This document shows positions 44,681 through 51,545 of a DNA stretch of 64,000 nt, piece after piece (the first letter of the stretch is position 1; the number at the start of each line of letters is the position of its first letter). Under the pieces are notes generated by a model. It saw only the letters and a list, made by a program, of their open reading frames with translations. It did no database searches and was not told the origin of the DNA. Origin of the DNA: Sporomusa sp. KB1 (GTDB lineage Bacteria > Bacillota > Negativicutes > Sporomusales > Sporomusaceae); contig NZ_VLKC01000002.1 in NCBI RefSeq assembly GCF_007830295.1, positions 406,940 through 470,939 on the forward strand. Direction: 5' to 3'. Both the position numbers and the translations under genes were made by a program.

Positions 44681-44713
44681 AAAAAACCCGCTAACAAAGT
44701 TAGCGGGTTTTTA
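44681..44713 (-). terminator. Terminator after the first SLH porin gene
   Basis: AACCCGCTAAC pairs with GTTAGCGGGTT around a 3-nt loop, flanked by A and T runs. It lies 13 bp beyond the porin stop codon. Confidence 0.88.
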
Positions 44714-44725
44714 CGATTGTTGATA

Positions 44726-45997
44726 TTAGAATGTGTAGATAAGCTCAGCAAACATATTATTCTTATTGGTATTGCCAGTTTTTTCATCTTCCATATCATT
44801 GTATTGGATCCGCATAATGCCGTTTTTGAATAAGGCATATTCAAAACCGTAATCTACACCTTTAATATCGTCCATTTCCTTGATGCCATTCCAACTAGTA
44901 TTATCAGTGAAGTCATTCCAGTTTCTCGGGTCAAAGCCAGCTTCAGCTTTTCTGTAGCTAACATACAAACCGTAGGAATGAACCTTGCTAGCGATTGCAC
45001 CTTTATACTTAATTCTGCTTGCCCAAGCTTTGGATGTATCGCCATTACTACTATTAGCCGTGTAAGAATCGTTTTCGCCATACTCACCGGTAACTGTGAA
45101 ATCTTTCCAGCCAGTATATTTCAAACCAGCAGCAACGCTCTTATAATATATTTCATCCTGATCGGCAAGATAAGAAGCGGTAATGTTGAGATTTTTATTT
45201 ACTTTGAAATCAATATTACCGGCAGCAAAGTTAAGATTTTCATTTACAGCTTCGCCGCTTACTTTTTTGCCAAATTTTCCTTCATTTTTGAAAGCATATG
45301 CAGTAACTTTAATATTTTTACCAGCACTTAATGACAAACCATCATTGTATTGGGTGTTATTGGAAAGTAATTTTTGTCCAAGAACTATCGGCTGACGACC
45401 AAAGCTATATCCTAAACCATTTATAGCACCAGTAATATATGCCTGGTCAATTTTGGCTTCCGAGTCAGTTGAACTGCCCCATGCACTTTCACTGTGGAAA
45501 CGTCCTTTGAAGGTTACATTTTCATCAATTGGTGCCGTCATGGAAATACGGACACGAGTTTTCTCGCCAGTTCTATCGCCATCTTTAGCTACTTCATCGT
45601 TCCACTCATAACGCTCACGAATTTCACCAGTGAATTTTACTTTGGAAGAATTTTTCTCCAGGTTGTCAACGCGAACGCCGAGGTTGTTGAGTTCTGTGCC
45701 GAATTCAGCTTTCAGGGCTTCAATCTCTCTTTTGGTTGCAGCGTCGGCTTTGTCGCTGTTAGCCATAGCTTTGGCTACGATAGTAGCAACTTCATAACGG
45801 GTAAGGGTTCTGTCACCTTTGTAGGTGCCGTCGCCGTAGCCGGAGATTACGCCAGCTTGCGCAAGTTTGTTGATGGAGTCATATGCCCAGTGTTTTGCCG
45901 GTACGTCGACGAAGGGGTTAGCAGGTGCTGCCAGCGCGGTGCCAGCAACGCTCATTGCAAATACTGCTGCAAGAGCCATAGCAGTTTGTCTTTTCAT
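44726..45997 (-). CDS. ompM: SLH-domain outer-membrane porin (OmpM type), copy 1
   Basis: 423 residues. Signal peptide 1-23 (AMSVAGTALA-A), one SLH domain (about 25-85: NPFVDVPAKHWAYDSINKLA … GYGDGTYKGDRTLTRYE), a short coiled coil (about 88-118) and a beta-barrel to the C-terminal Phe (AELIYTF). In Negativicutes such proteins bind polyamine-decorated peptidoglycan through SLH and form trimeric porins, anchoring the outer membrane. The first ~115 residues are almost identical to copies 2 and 3, while the barrel differs strongly (about 423 vs 410 vs 427 residues). A structured leader RNA precedes it and a terminator follows, so it is a single-gene unit. Confidence 0.93.
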   Translation of the reverse strand: MKRQTAMALAAVFAMSVAGTALAAPANPFVDVPAKHWAYDSINKLAQAGVISGYGDGTYKGDRTLTRYEVATIVAKAMANSDKADAATKREIEALKAEFGTELNNLGVRVDNLEKNSSKVKFTGEIRERYEWNDEVAKDGDRTGEKTRVRISMTAPIDENVTFKGRFHSESAWGSSTDSEAKIDQAYITGAINGLGYSFGRQPIVLGQKLLSNNTQYNDGLSLSAGKNIKVTAYAFKNEGKFGKKVSGEAVNENLNFAAGNIDFKVNKNLNITASYLADQDEIYYKSVAAGLKYTGWKDFTVTGEYGENDSYTANSSNGDTSKAWASRIKYKGAIASKVHSYGLYVSYRKAEAGFDPRNWNDFTDNTSWNGIKEMDDIKGVDYGFEYALFKNGIMRIQYNDMEDEKTGNTNKNNMFAELIYTF

Positions 45998-46107
45998 TGT
46001 GTTTTGGCCTCCTTAGATTTTGGAAATTTTATTTTGAGCTGCCCTACTAAGGAGAAAGACTTGTAAGTGTCCATGTTTCCTTACATTTTTCTCTCTGTAG
46101 CTTGCTC
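45998..46107 (-). promoter_or_regulatory. Structured leader RNA of porin copy 1 (candidate riboregulator)
   Basis: RNA reads leftward. Hairpin at 46062-46085: stem UGUAAG/CUUACA, loop GAAACAUGGACA. Then CUCCUUAG (46047-46054) is exactly complementary to CUAAGGAG (46009-46016), the Shine-Dalgarno arm before the ATG. GAGAAA (46088-46093) can instead pair with UUUCUC (46052-46057), enclosing the hairpin and taking three bases of the anti-SD arm. The same architecture recurs at the other three porin genes. Confidence 0.7.
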
Positions 46108-46132
46108 ATAGGGTATATATTCTACATTATGT

Positions 46133-46138
46133 ATTATA
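46133..46138 (-). promoter_or_regulatory. Possible -10 box for porin copy 1
   Basis: A consensus TATAAT reads on the minus strand, which would start transcription near 46126 and give a leader of about 130 nt. No convincing -35 box lies 17 bp upstream, so the call is tentative. Confidence 0.4.
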
Positions 46139-46178
46139 TTCCTGCTAAGGGAAATAATATTTTTCCATTTTTGAAATT

Positions 46179-46209
46179 AAAAGCCGCTAACCAAAGTTAG
46201 CGGCTTTTA
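46179..46209 (-). terminator. Terminator after the second SLH porin gene
   Basis: AAAAGCCGCTAAC pairs with GTTAGCGGCTTTT around a short loop, 10 bp beyond the stop codon. It resembles the terminators of copies 1 and 3 (shared GCTAAC core). Confidence 0.88.
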
Positions 46210-46218
46210 TAGGTTAGA

Positions 46219-47451
46219 TTAGAAGAAATATTCTAATTGGGCAATCATGTTTTTCTTATCAATTTTGGTGTCTTTTGTTTCTAAATCATTGTATTGAATT
46301 GTCAATACACCATTTTTGAATACAGTATAGTTAATTCCATATTCCAAACCTTTAACATTGTCAGCAATACCATATGCATGAGCAGTCATATCCGCAGCAG
46401 CAGCGGTATCACCGGAATCTAAAGTAGTAAATACACCTGGGTCGAAACCAGCATCAGCATTTCTATAGCCGACCCATATGCCAAAGGACTTAGGTTGTGC
46501 GGAATCAGCACCTTTATAAGCTATTTTACTCATCCAGCCTTTAGCTGCATCGCCCATATTATCTGAATTAGCTCCATCTGAATCGTTTTGGCCATACTCT
46601 CCACTAATTGTGAAGTTCTTCAAGCCAGTGTAACTTAACCCACCAGAAGTTGTTTTATAGAATTCAGAATCTTTATCTTTTAGATAGGAAGCTGTTACGC
46701 TAAGCTTATCATTCAGCTTAGCGCTAATGTTGCCAGCATAGAAGTTGTAATCCTCTCTTTTGAATGCACCAGCAGTAACCTTCACGTCATTACCACCGGT
46801 TATTAGGATACCATCATTATTACCGGTAATATCAGCAATTAAACCTTGACCTAGCCAGATAGGCTGGCGACCAAAGCTATACTCTAAACCAGCGACTTTC
46901 CCAGTAATATAGGCTTGATCTACTTTTGCCGTACCATTAGAGCTACCCCATTCTGATTCGTTGGCAATACGGCCTTTAAAGGTTACATTATCATCAATTT
47001 TAGCTTCCATTTTCAAACGGAGACGAGTTAATAATGCATTATCAACGTCTTCGGCATACTCATACCGTGAACGAATTTCGCCAGTGAATTTTACTTTAGA
47101 AGCATTTTTCTCCAGGTTATCAACCCGAACGCCGAGGTTGTTGAGTTCTGCGCCGAATTCGGCTTTCAGAGCATCAATTTCTTTTTGGGTTGCGGCGTCA
47201 GCTTTGTCGCTGTTAGCCATAGCTTTGGCTACGATAGTAGCAACTTCATAACGGGTAAGGGTTTTGTTACCTTGGTAGGTGCCGTCGCCGTAGCCGGAGA
47301 TTACGCCAGCTTGCGCAAGTTTGTTGATCGAGTCATACGCCCAGTGTTTTGCCGGTACGTCGACGAAAGGATTAGCAGGAGCAGCTAGTGCTGTGCCTGC
47401 TACGCTCATTGCAAATACTGCTGCAAGAGCCATAGCGGTTTGTCTTTTCAT
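46219..47451 (-). CDS. ompM: SLH-domain outer-membrane porin (OmpM type), copy 2
   Basis: 410 residues with the same signal peptide, SLH domain (about 25-85) and coiled coil as copies 1 and 3; only a few of the first 115 residues differ. The barrel (from about 118, VKFTGEIRSRYEYAEDVDNALLTRLR to the terminal AQLEYFF) is diverged and shorter. ATG at 47451 follows AAGGGGG. It has its own leader RNA and terminator. A fragment of a YqgF-like gene lies upstream, between its promoter region and the terminator of copy 3, evidence that copies 2 and 3 arose by tandem duplication. Confidence 0.93.
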   Translation of the reverse strand: MKRQTAMALAAVFAMSVAGTALAAPANPFVDVPAKHWAYDSINKLAQAGVISGYGDGTYQGNKTLTRYEVATIVAKAMANSDKADAATQKEIDALKAEFGAELNNLGVRVDNLEKNASKVKFTGEIRSRYEYAEDVDNALLTRLRLKMEAKIDDNVTFKGRIANESEWGSSNGTAKVDQAYITGKVAGLEYSFGRQPIWLGQGLIADITGNNDGILITGGNDVKVTAGAFKREDYNFYAGNISAKLNDKLSVTASYLKDKDSEFYKTTSGGLSYTGLKNFTISGEYGQNDSDGANSDNMGDAAKGWMSKIAYKGADSAQPKSFGIWVGYRNADAGFDPGVFTTLDSGDTAAAADMTAHAYGIADNVKGLEYGINYTVFKNGVLTIQYNDLETKDTKIDKKNMIAQLEYFF

Positions 47452-47554
47452 TGTGTTTTTTCCCCCTTAGGTTTTTTAATTTTTGAGCAGTTACCTAAGA
47501 AGAGACTATCTGAGTGGCCATGTTTCCTCAAATCCTCTTCTCTAGCTTGTGCTC
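47452..47554 (-). promoter_or_regulatory. Structured leader RNA of porin copy 2 (candidate riboregulator)
   Basis: Hairpin with core stem UGAG/CUCA (47527-47530 with 47511-47514), extendable to AUUUGAG/CUCAGAU, and loop GAAACAUGGCCA. CUUAGG (47494-47499) pairs with CCUAAG (47466-47471), extended by U-G, U-G and C-G pairs into the GGGGG Shine-Dalgarno. The purine arm AGAAGAG (47535-47541) can alternatively pair with CUCUUCU (47498-47504), which overlaps the anti-SD arm. Confidence 0.7.
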
Positions 47555-47748
47555 TTATCTAAGCGCCTGCCTTTTGGCAGACGTAAAGACCAGGTAGTTA
47601 ACTTTTATGGGATTTTCTCTTTACCTTGAAGTATATTCCTTACTATGCAGTATATTCTACGTCGTGAGATATATTTCCTGCTGCAAGTTAAGAAAATGTT
47701 AACATAAACAATATTTTTATTTATCCAAAGGTATGGTATGCTTACTTT

Positions 47749-47790
47749 TTATGCTGCAAAATAGCGCTCAGCCAGGATTACGGCAAAATA
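47749..47790 (-). pseudogene. 3'-end remnant of a YqgF-like gene
   Basis: Reads AVILAERYFAA then stop, matching the end of the intact YqgF-like protein at 49438-49851 (AVILAERYFVGR). The surrounding bases (AAAATAGCG, TCAGCCAG) also match between 47755-47785 and 49447-49477. It lies in the same relative position, upstream of a porin leader, as the intact gene does for copy 3. Confidence 0.8.
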
Positions 47791-47834
47791 GAGGTCGCCC
47801 AAACCATAAAAAGCTTTTGGGACGACCTCTATTC
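47787..47834. terminator. Long hairpin beside the YqgF remnant
   Basis: AATAGAGGTCG and CCCAAA pair with TTTGGG and CGACCTCTATT, about 17 bp with one bulged base. It could end transcripts from copy 3 or be a duplication relic. The T-run is weak, so termination is not certain. Confidence 0.45.
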
Positions 47835-47850
47835 TCTTACGCATAAAATA

Positions 47851-47880
47851 GAAACCGCTAACTTAAGTTAGCGGTTTTTC
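47851..47880 (-). terminator. Terminator after the third SLH porin gene
   Basis: AAACCGCTAACTT pairs with AAGTTAGCGGTTT with almost no loop, 16 bp beyond the stop codon; the arms share GCTAAC with the terminators of copies 1 and 2. Confidence 0.85.
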
Positions 47881-47895
47881 TTTATGCTATGTTTA

Positions 47896-49179
47896 TTAGA
47901 AAGTGTAAGTTAAGTGAGTGAAGAAACTTTTCTTATTTTTGTTAAAACCAGGAAGACCAAACGGATTATCTTTAAGGTCCAAATCATTATACTGAACTGT
48001 CAGTACACCGTTTTTAAACAAAGTATACTCAACCCCAAACTCAGCACCTTTAACATTGTCAAGAATGCCATAAGTAAAATCATCATCAATTCTACCAGAT
48101 TCAAGAGTGGTCAATTGGCCAGGATCAAAACCACTTTCAGCACTTCTGTAACCTACCCATACGCCCATGGAGCCTACTTTATCACTTTGGGCACCACGAT
48201 ATTTAAGCTGACCCATCCAGGCTTTTGCTTTATCGCCGTTAAAAACATTAGCAAAATCAGAATCATTCTCGCCATACTCACCGGTTACAGTGAAGTTTTT
48301 AATTCCAGTGTACTTTAAGCCAACTGACGTAGTTTTATACAAATCATCATCTTTGTCAGCAAGATAGGATGCAGTCATGTTGAGGTTTTTATTTAGCTGA
48401 GCATCAATATTGGCCGCAACAAAATTCATATCATAGGTACCGCCATAATATGTCGAGTCCTCTCTTTTAAAGGCACCTACAGCAACTTTTACTTTGTTGC
48501 CACCGCTTAAAAATAAGCCATCATTATTACTATCAATATCGGCAATCAGACCTTGGCCCAACCAGACAGGTTGACGACCAAAGCTGTAGCCTACCTCGCC
48601 AATTTTGCCATCAATATAGGCGTGAGTCAGCTTGGATTCAGAGTCGCTGCCGCTGCCCCAGTTTGTTTCTGTTTCATAACGACCATGGAATGTAACATTT
48701 TTGTCTATCGGAGCTTCCATGTTTAACCGAAAACGAGTCCATTCTCTAGTGCGGTCTAGAAAACCAAAATCTGTTTCATCTTGGTTATCATAACGCACCC
48801 GAACTTCGCCAGTGAACTTTACTTTGGAAGAATTTTTCTCCAGGTTGTCAACGCGAACGCCGAGGTTGTTGAGCTCTGCGCCGAATTCGGCTTTCAGGGC
48901 ATCAATTTCTTTTTGGGATGCAGCGTCGGCTTTGTCGCTGTTAGCCATTGCTTTGGCTACGATAGTAGCAACTTCATAACGGGTAAGGGTTTTGTCACCT
49001 TGGTAAGTGCCGTCGCCGTAGCCGGAGATTACACCGGCTTGTGCAAGTTTGTTGATGGAATCATACGCCCAGTGTTTTGCCGGTACGTCGACGAAAGGAT
49101 TAGCAGGAGCGGCCAGCGCAGTTCCTGCTACGCTCATTGCAAATACTGCTGCAAGAGCCATAGCGGTTTGTCTTTTCAT
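47896..49179 (-). CDS. ompM: SLH-domain outer-membrane porin (OmpM type), copy 3
   Basis: 427 residues. Signal peptide, SLH domain and coiled coil are nearly identical to copies 1 and 2. The barrel (from about 120: VKFTGEVRVRYDNQDETDFGFLDRTREW to FFTHLTYTF) is closest to copy 2 in several segments (GRQPVWLGQGLIADI, GVWVGYRSAESGFDPG), fitting a more recent duplication between these two. ATG with AAGGGGG upstream. Leader RNA and terminator as for the other copies. Upstream lies the YqgF-like gene. Confidence 0.93.
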   Translation of the reverse strand: MKRQTAMALAAVFAMSVAGTALAAPANPFVDVPAKHWAYDSINKLAQAGVISGYGDGTYQGDKTLTRYEVATIVAKAMANSDKADAASQKEIDALKAEFGAELNNLGVRVDNLEKNSSKVKFTGEVRVRYDNQDETDFGFLDRTREWTRFRLNMEAPIDKNVTFHGRYETETNWGSGSDSESKLTHAYIDGKIGEVGYSFGRQPVWLGQGLIADIDSNNDGLFLSGGNKVKVAVGAFKREDSTYYGGTYDMNFVAANIDAQLNKNLNMTASYLADKDDDLYKTTSVGLKYTGIKNFTVTGEYGENDSDFANVFNGDKAKAWMGQLKYRGAQSDKVGSMGVWVGYRSAESGFDPGQLTTLESGRIDDDFTYGILDNVKGAEFGVEYTLFKNGVLTVQYNDLDLKDNPFGLPGFNKNKKSFFTHLTYTF

Positions 49180-49283
49180 TGTGTTGTTTCCCCCTTAGGT
49201 TTTTTAAATTTTGAGCAGTTACCTAAGAAGAGACTATCTGAGTGGCCATGTTTCCTCAAATCCTCTTCCTTTAGCTTGTGCTC
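49180..49283 (-). promoter_or_regulatory. Structured leader RNA of porin copy 3 (candidate riboregulator)
   Basis: Hairpin UGAG/CUCA (49255-49258 with 49239-49242), loop GAAACAUGGCCA. CUUAGG (49222-49227) pairs with CCUAAG (49194-49199), next to the GGGG Shine-Dalgarno. AGGAAGAG (49263-49270) can pair with CUCUUCUU (49225-49232), one G-U pair, overlapping the anti-SD arm. Compared with copy 2, the purine arm differs by two bases yet the pairing is preserved. Confidence 0.7.
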
Positions 49284-49437
49284 TTATCTATGCGCTTGGG
49301 TTTACAAGCGTAAAGATCGAAAATATTTATATTTTCCCTATATTTGTAATAATAAATATTTGTAATATTAAATAAATATTTATTATACCACATTATACCT
49401 ATTCCTGCTTATCTTTTTTAAAAATTTCCAAAAATGG

Positions 49438-49851
49438 TTATCGTCCTACAAAATAGCGTTCAGCCAGAATTACAGCAACATAATCGTCTACCGGCCCTGG
49501 GGGAACTTGCATGGTGGTTGGCAGCAAGCGTTTGATACCCTTAGGGGGATGCTCTACCCAGTAGCGCTTGCGAGCCTCATCGGTAGAACGGTGCTCATTG
49601 ACCGGAATGACGGTGATTTCTTGTCCGTTGACTTTGATCCCTGTTAAGGTCGCTTGCGCGGTATGGGAGGTAGTGCGATCACCGATGACGGCAGTAAATA
49701 CATTATGAGTTGTGGCGAGGATAGTCACAACTCCAGGCAGGTCAGCTGTCGCAGCAATGGTTTTGTAAATAACGCCTTGCTCTTTATGTACTACGGCAAT
49801 ACCACATTTCTCCCGGCCTGGGTCAATAGCTATAACTATGTTTTGTGCCAC
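49438..49851 (-). CDS. YqgF/RuvX-like RNase H-fold protein
   Basis: 137 residues. VIAIDPGREKCGIAVV at the N terminus is the RNase H-fold YqgF signature with the first catalytic Asp, VIPVNEHRSTDEARKRYW fits the second acidic site, and PGPVDDYVAVILAERYF the third. YqgF proteins are putative pre-16S rRNA nucleases or Holliday-junction resolvases; this divergent form, embedded between porin genes, may have another role. Start GTG with AGGAGGCGG upstream. Its 3' end was copied along with a porin gene (remnant at 47749-47790). Confidence 0.8.
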   Translation of the reverse strand: MAQNIVIAIDPGREKCGIAVVHKEQGVIYKTIAATADLPGVVTILATTHNVFTAVIGDRTTSHTAQATLTGIKVNGQEITVIPVNEHRSTDEARKRYWVEHPPKGIKRLLPTTMQVPPGPVDDYVAVILAERYFVGR

Positions 49852-49930
49852 TTTATCCGCCTCTCCTTAACTATATGCATACACTTTGCAAAAGTTTCCT
49901 TTTTATATTATCACATTTATAGGCCAAATA

Positions 49931-49960
49931 CAAAAAGGACGCCCGCAGGCGTCCTTTTTG
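49931..49960 (-). terminator. Terminator after the fourth SLH porin gene
   Basis: AAAAAGGACGCC pairs with GGCGTCCTTTTT around a CGCA loop, about 16 bp beyond the porin stop codon. Symmetrical A and T runs. Confidence 0.9.
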
Positions 49961-49975
49961 TTGCAGAATACTTTA

Positions 49976-51142
49976 TTAGAATTTTACGTTGATAGCAGCT
50001 TGGGTACGAGCGCCGCCATCGATTTTAGTACCATCTTGTTTTTCAAAGTCTTGGTATTTGAGGTTCAAAGTGGTGTTTTTAGCAATTTCGCGGTCATATC
50101 TTACTTCAAGACCTTTATAACCGTTTTCGTTTTTAAGGTTCTGGATATCATTTTGGATGTTGGAGTAAGGAGAGTTTGCGCCGTCTTCTACGTCACGATA
50201 CAGAGCTGTTAAGCCAAGTTTGTTGAATTTCAGACCATAAGCAACAGCGTTGCCATCAGTTGTGCCGTCGTCAACATTGTAGAATTCACCAAGAGCAGTT
50301 ACGCTGTTAGTCAGTTTAATGCCTACGTTAGCGCCATAAACATCTACACTATTATTGTCAATATCGTAATTTACATAGTCGGCAGCAATGTTAGCCGCGC
50401 CAAGTTTCATACCATATTCAGCACCATAGATTCTGTTGGTGTCTTTCAGGTTACCGGCAAACATTTTCAGGTTGCCAGCTTGGGAAGCGATACCAGTGAT
50501 AGCGGAGTCATGCAGGAAACCGTTACCCAGTACCAGATCTTGACGGCCAATTGTATTAGTCAGGCCAAGTGCATTGAAAGTTACATTAGCAGTGTCAAGC
50601 TTAATGGTGTTAGTGGTATTGAAGTCTGAACCACTGAAGTCGCCTTTATATCCCATGTTGCCACTAGTCAAACGAGCATTGAATTTCAGATTGTCGTTGA
50701 TTTTACCGTCAAAGCTTACACGGGCACGGAAATCTGTGTTATCAAAGCTGTCGCCATTACCATAACGGACACGTGCGTCACCAGAGATTTTAACCATATT
50801 GTCCACTTTATTGTCAAGATTGTTAACTTTGATGCCCATGCTGATAAGCTCAGCAGCAAATTCTTGGGACAGTTTGTCAACAGCTGCTTTTTGATCGCCG
50901 TTGAGGTTCTTTTGCATTGCAGTAGCAACCACGGAAGCCATTTCGTAACGGGAAACGGTTTTGTCGCCTTTGAAGGTGCCATCGCCGTAACCAGATACCA
51001 CACCAGCTTGTGCTAATTTGTTTACTGCGTCATAAGCCCAATGTTTTGCAGGTACATCGGTGAATGGGTTAGCGAAAGCTGGAACAGCGAAAGCTACGGT
51101 AAGAGCAGTAGTTACAGCTACTTTAAGAAACCTTTTGTTCAT
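49976..51142 (-). CDS. ompM: SLH-domain outer-membrane porin (OmpM type), copy 4
   Basis: About 388 residues, the most divergent copy. Signal peptide about 1-23 (AVTTALTVAFAVPAFA), SLH domain (NPFTDVPAKHWAYDAVNKLAQAGVVSGYGDGTFKGDKTVSRYE), coiled coil (about 80-115) and a barrel ending AAINVKF. The ATG at 51142 with AAGGGGG upstream gives the proper signal peptide; the longer frame reads into the leader and was rejected. Its divergence suggests an older split from copies 1-3, so it may be the main constitutive porin, with the others as variants; that is inference. Confidence 0.93.
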   Translation of the reverse strand: MNKRFLKVAVTTALTVAFAVPAFANPFTDVPAKHWAYDAVNKLAQAGVVSGYGDGTFKGDKTVSRYEMASVVATAMQKNLNGDQKAAVDKLSQEFAAELISMGIKVNNLDNKVDNMVKISGDARVRYGNGDSFDNTDFRARVSFDGKINDNLKFNARLTSGNMGYKGDFSGSDFNTTNTIKLDTANVTFNALGLTNTIGRQDLVLGNGFLHDSAITGIASQAGNLKMFAGNLKDTNRIYGAEYGMKLGAANIAADYVNYDIDNNSVDVYGANVGIKLTNSVTALGEFYNVDDGTTDGNAVAYGLKFNKLGLTALYRDVEDGANSPYSNIQNDIQNLKNENGYKGLEVRYDREIAKNTTLNLKYQDFEKQDGTKIDGGARTQAAINVKF

Positions 51143-51276
51143 TTTAAATAATCCCCCTTGAAATATTCTTATTTGTGCGGGTGTTGCCACCGGCATACCG
51201 GAAGATTCACCCGTTCAAGGGGGAGGGGTTCAAATGAGTATCCACGTTTCCTCAATCTGTCCTTCCTCTCTGCAGG
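51143..51276 (-). promoter_or_regulatory. Structured leader RNA of porin copy 4 (candidate riboregulator)
   Basis: Hairpin UGAG/CUCA (51251-51254 with 51235-51238), loop GAAACGUGGAUA. UCCCCCUUGAA (51214-51224) is perfectly complementary over 11 bp to UUCAAGGGGGA (51152-51162), which contains the Shine-Dalgarno. The intervening loop folds on itself (CGGGUG/CACCCG, CCGG/CCGG). The alternative purine-arm helix is weaker here, GAGG (51265-51268) with CCUC (51223-51226). The primary sequence of the SD helix differs completely from the other copies while the pairing is kept. Confidence 0.7.
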
Positions 51277-51488
51277 GTTTATTTTCGATACGCACCTGCC
51301 GCATTCTGCAGGTTTTATATTAACATAACTTCGACACATCTGTAATGTTTCCTGCTTATTTACGTAAGGTATGTTTTGGTAAACACCTTTATTTGCAACA
51401 CTTTGCAGGAACTGCAGATTGTATCTGGACCGATTATGAACTTTACATAATCAATCTTTATGCTTGTATATATTCGCACAAAAAAGAA

Positions 51489-51516
51489 AGAATCCTGCTT
51501 AATAAACAGGATTCTT
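51489..51516 (-). terminator. Terminator after the DUF3084 gene
   Basis: AAGAATCCTG pairs with CAGGATTCTT around a 9-nt AT loop, 30 bp beyond the DUF3084 stop. It ends the lpt-kds unit before the porin promoter region. Confidence 0.8.
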
Positions 51517-51545
51517 AACTAGTATATTTTGTTAATGCCGAAGGA

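Noticed and set aside
45494..46066. Plus-strand open frames of 130-190 codons opposite the porin genes
   Set aside because: They mirror the conserved SLH coding sequence on the other strand, have no ribosome sites, and recur opposite each paralog only because the porins are alike.
47452..47554. Porin leader as a known riboswitch such as cobalamin, SAM, c-di-GMP or yybP-ykoY
   Set aside because: None of the conserved core motifs I know for these classes is present; the conserved part is a single short hairpin loop plus an SD-sequestering arm.
49438..49851. YqgF-like gene as the housekeeping ruvX
   Set aside because: It is divergent, lies between porin genes rather than beside alaS or other usual neighbours, and its motifs match only the general RNase H fold; the housekeeping copy is probably elsewhere.
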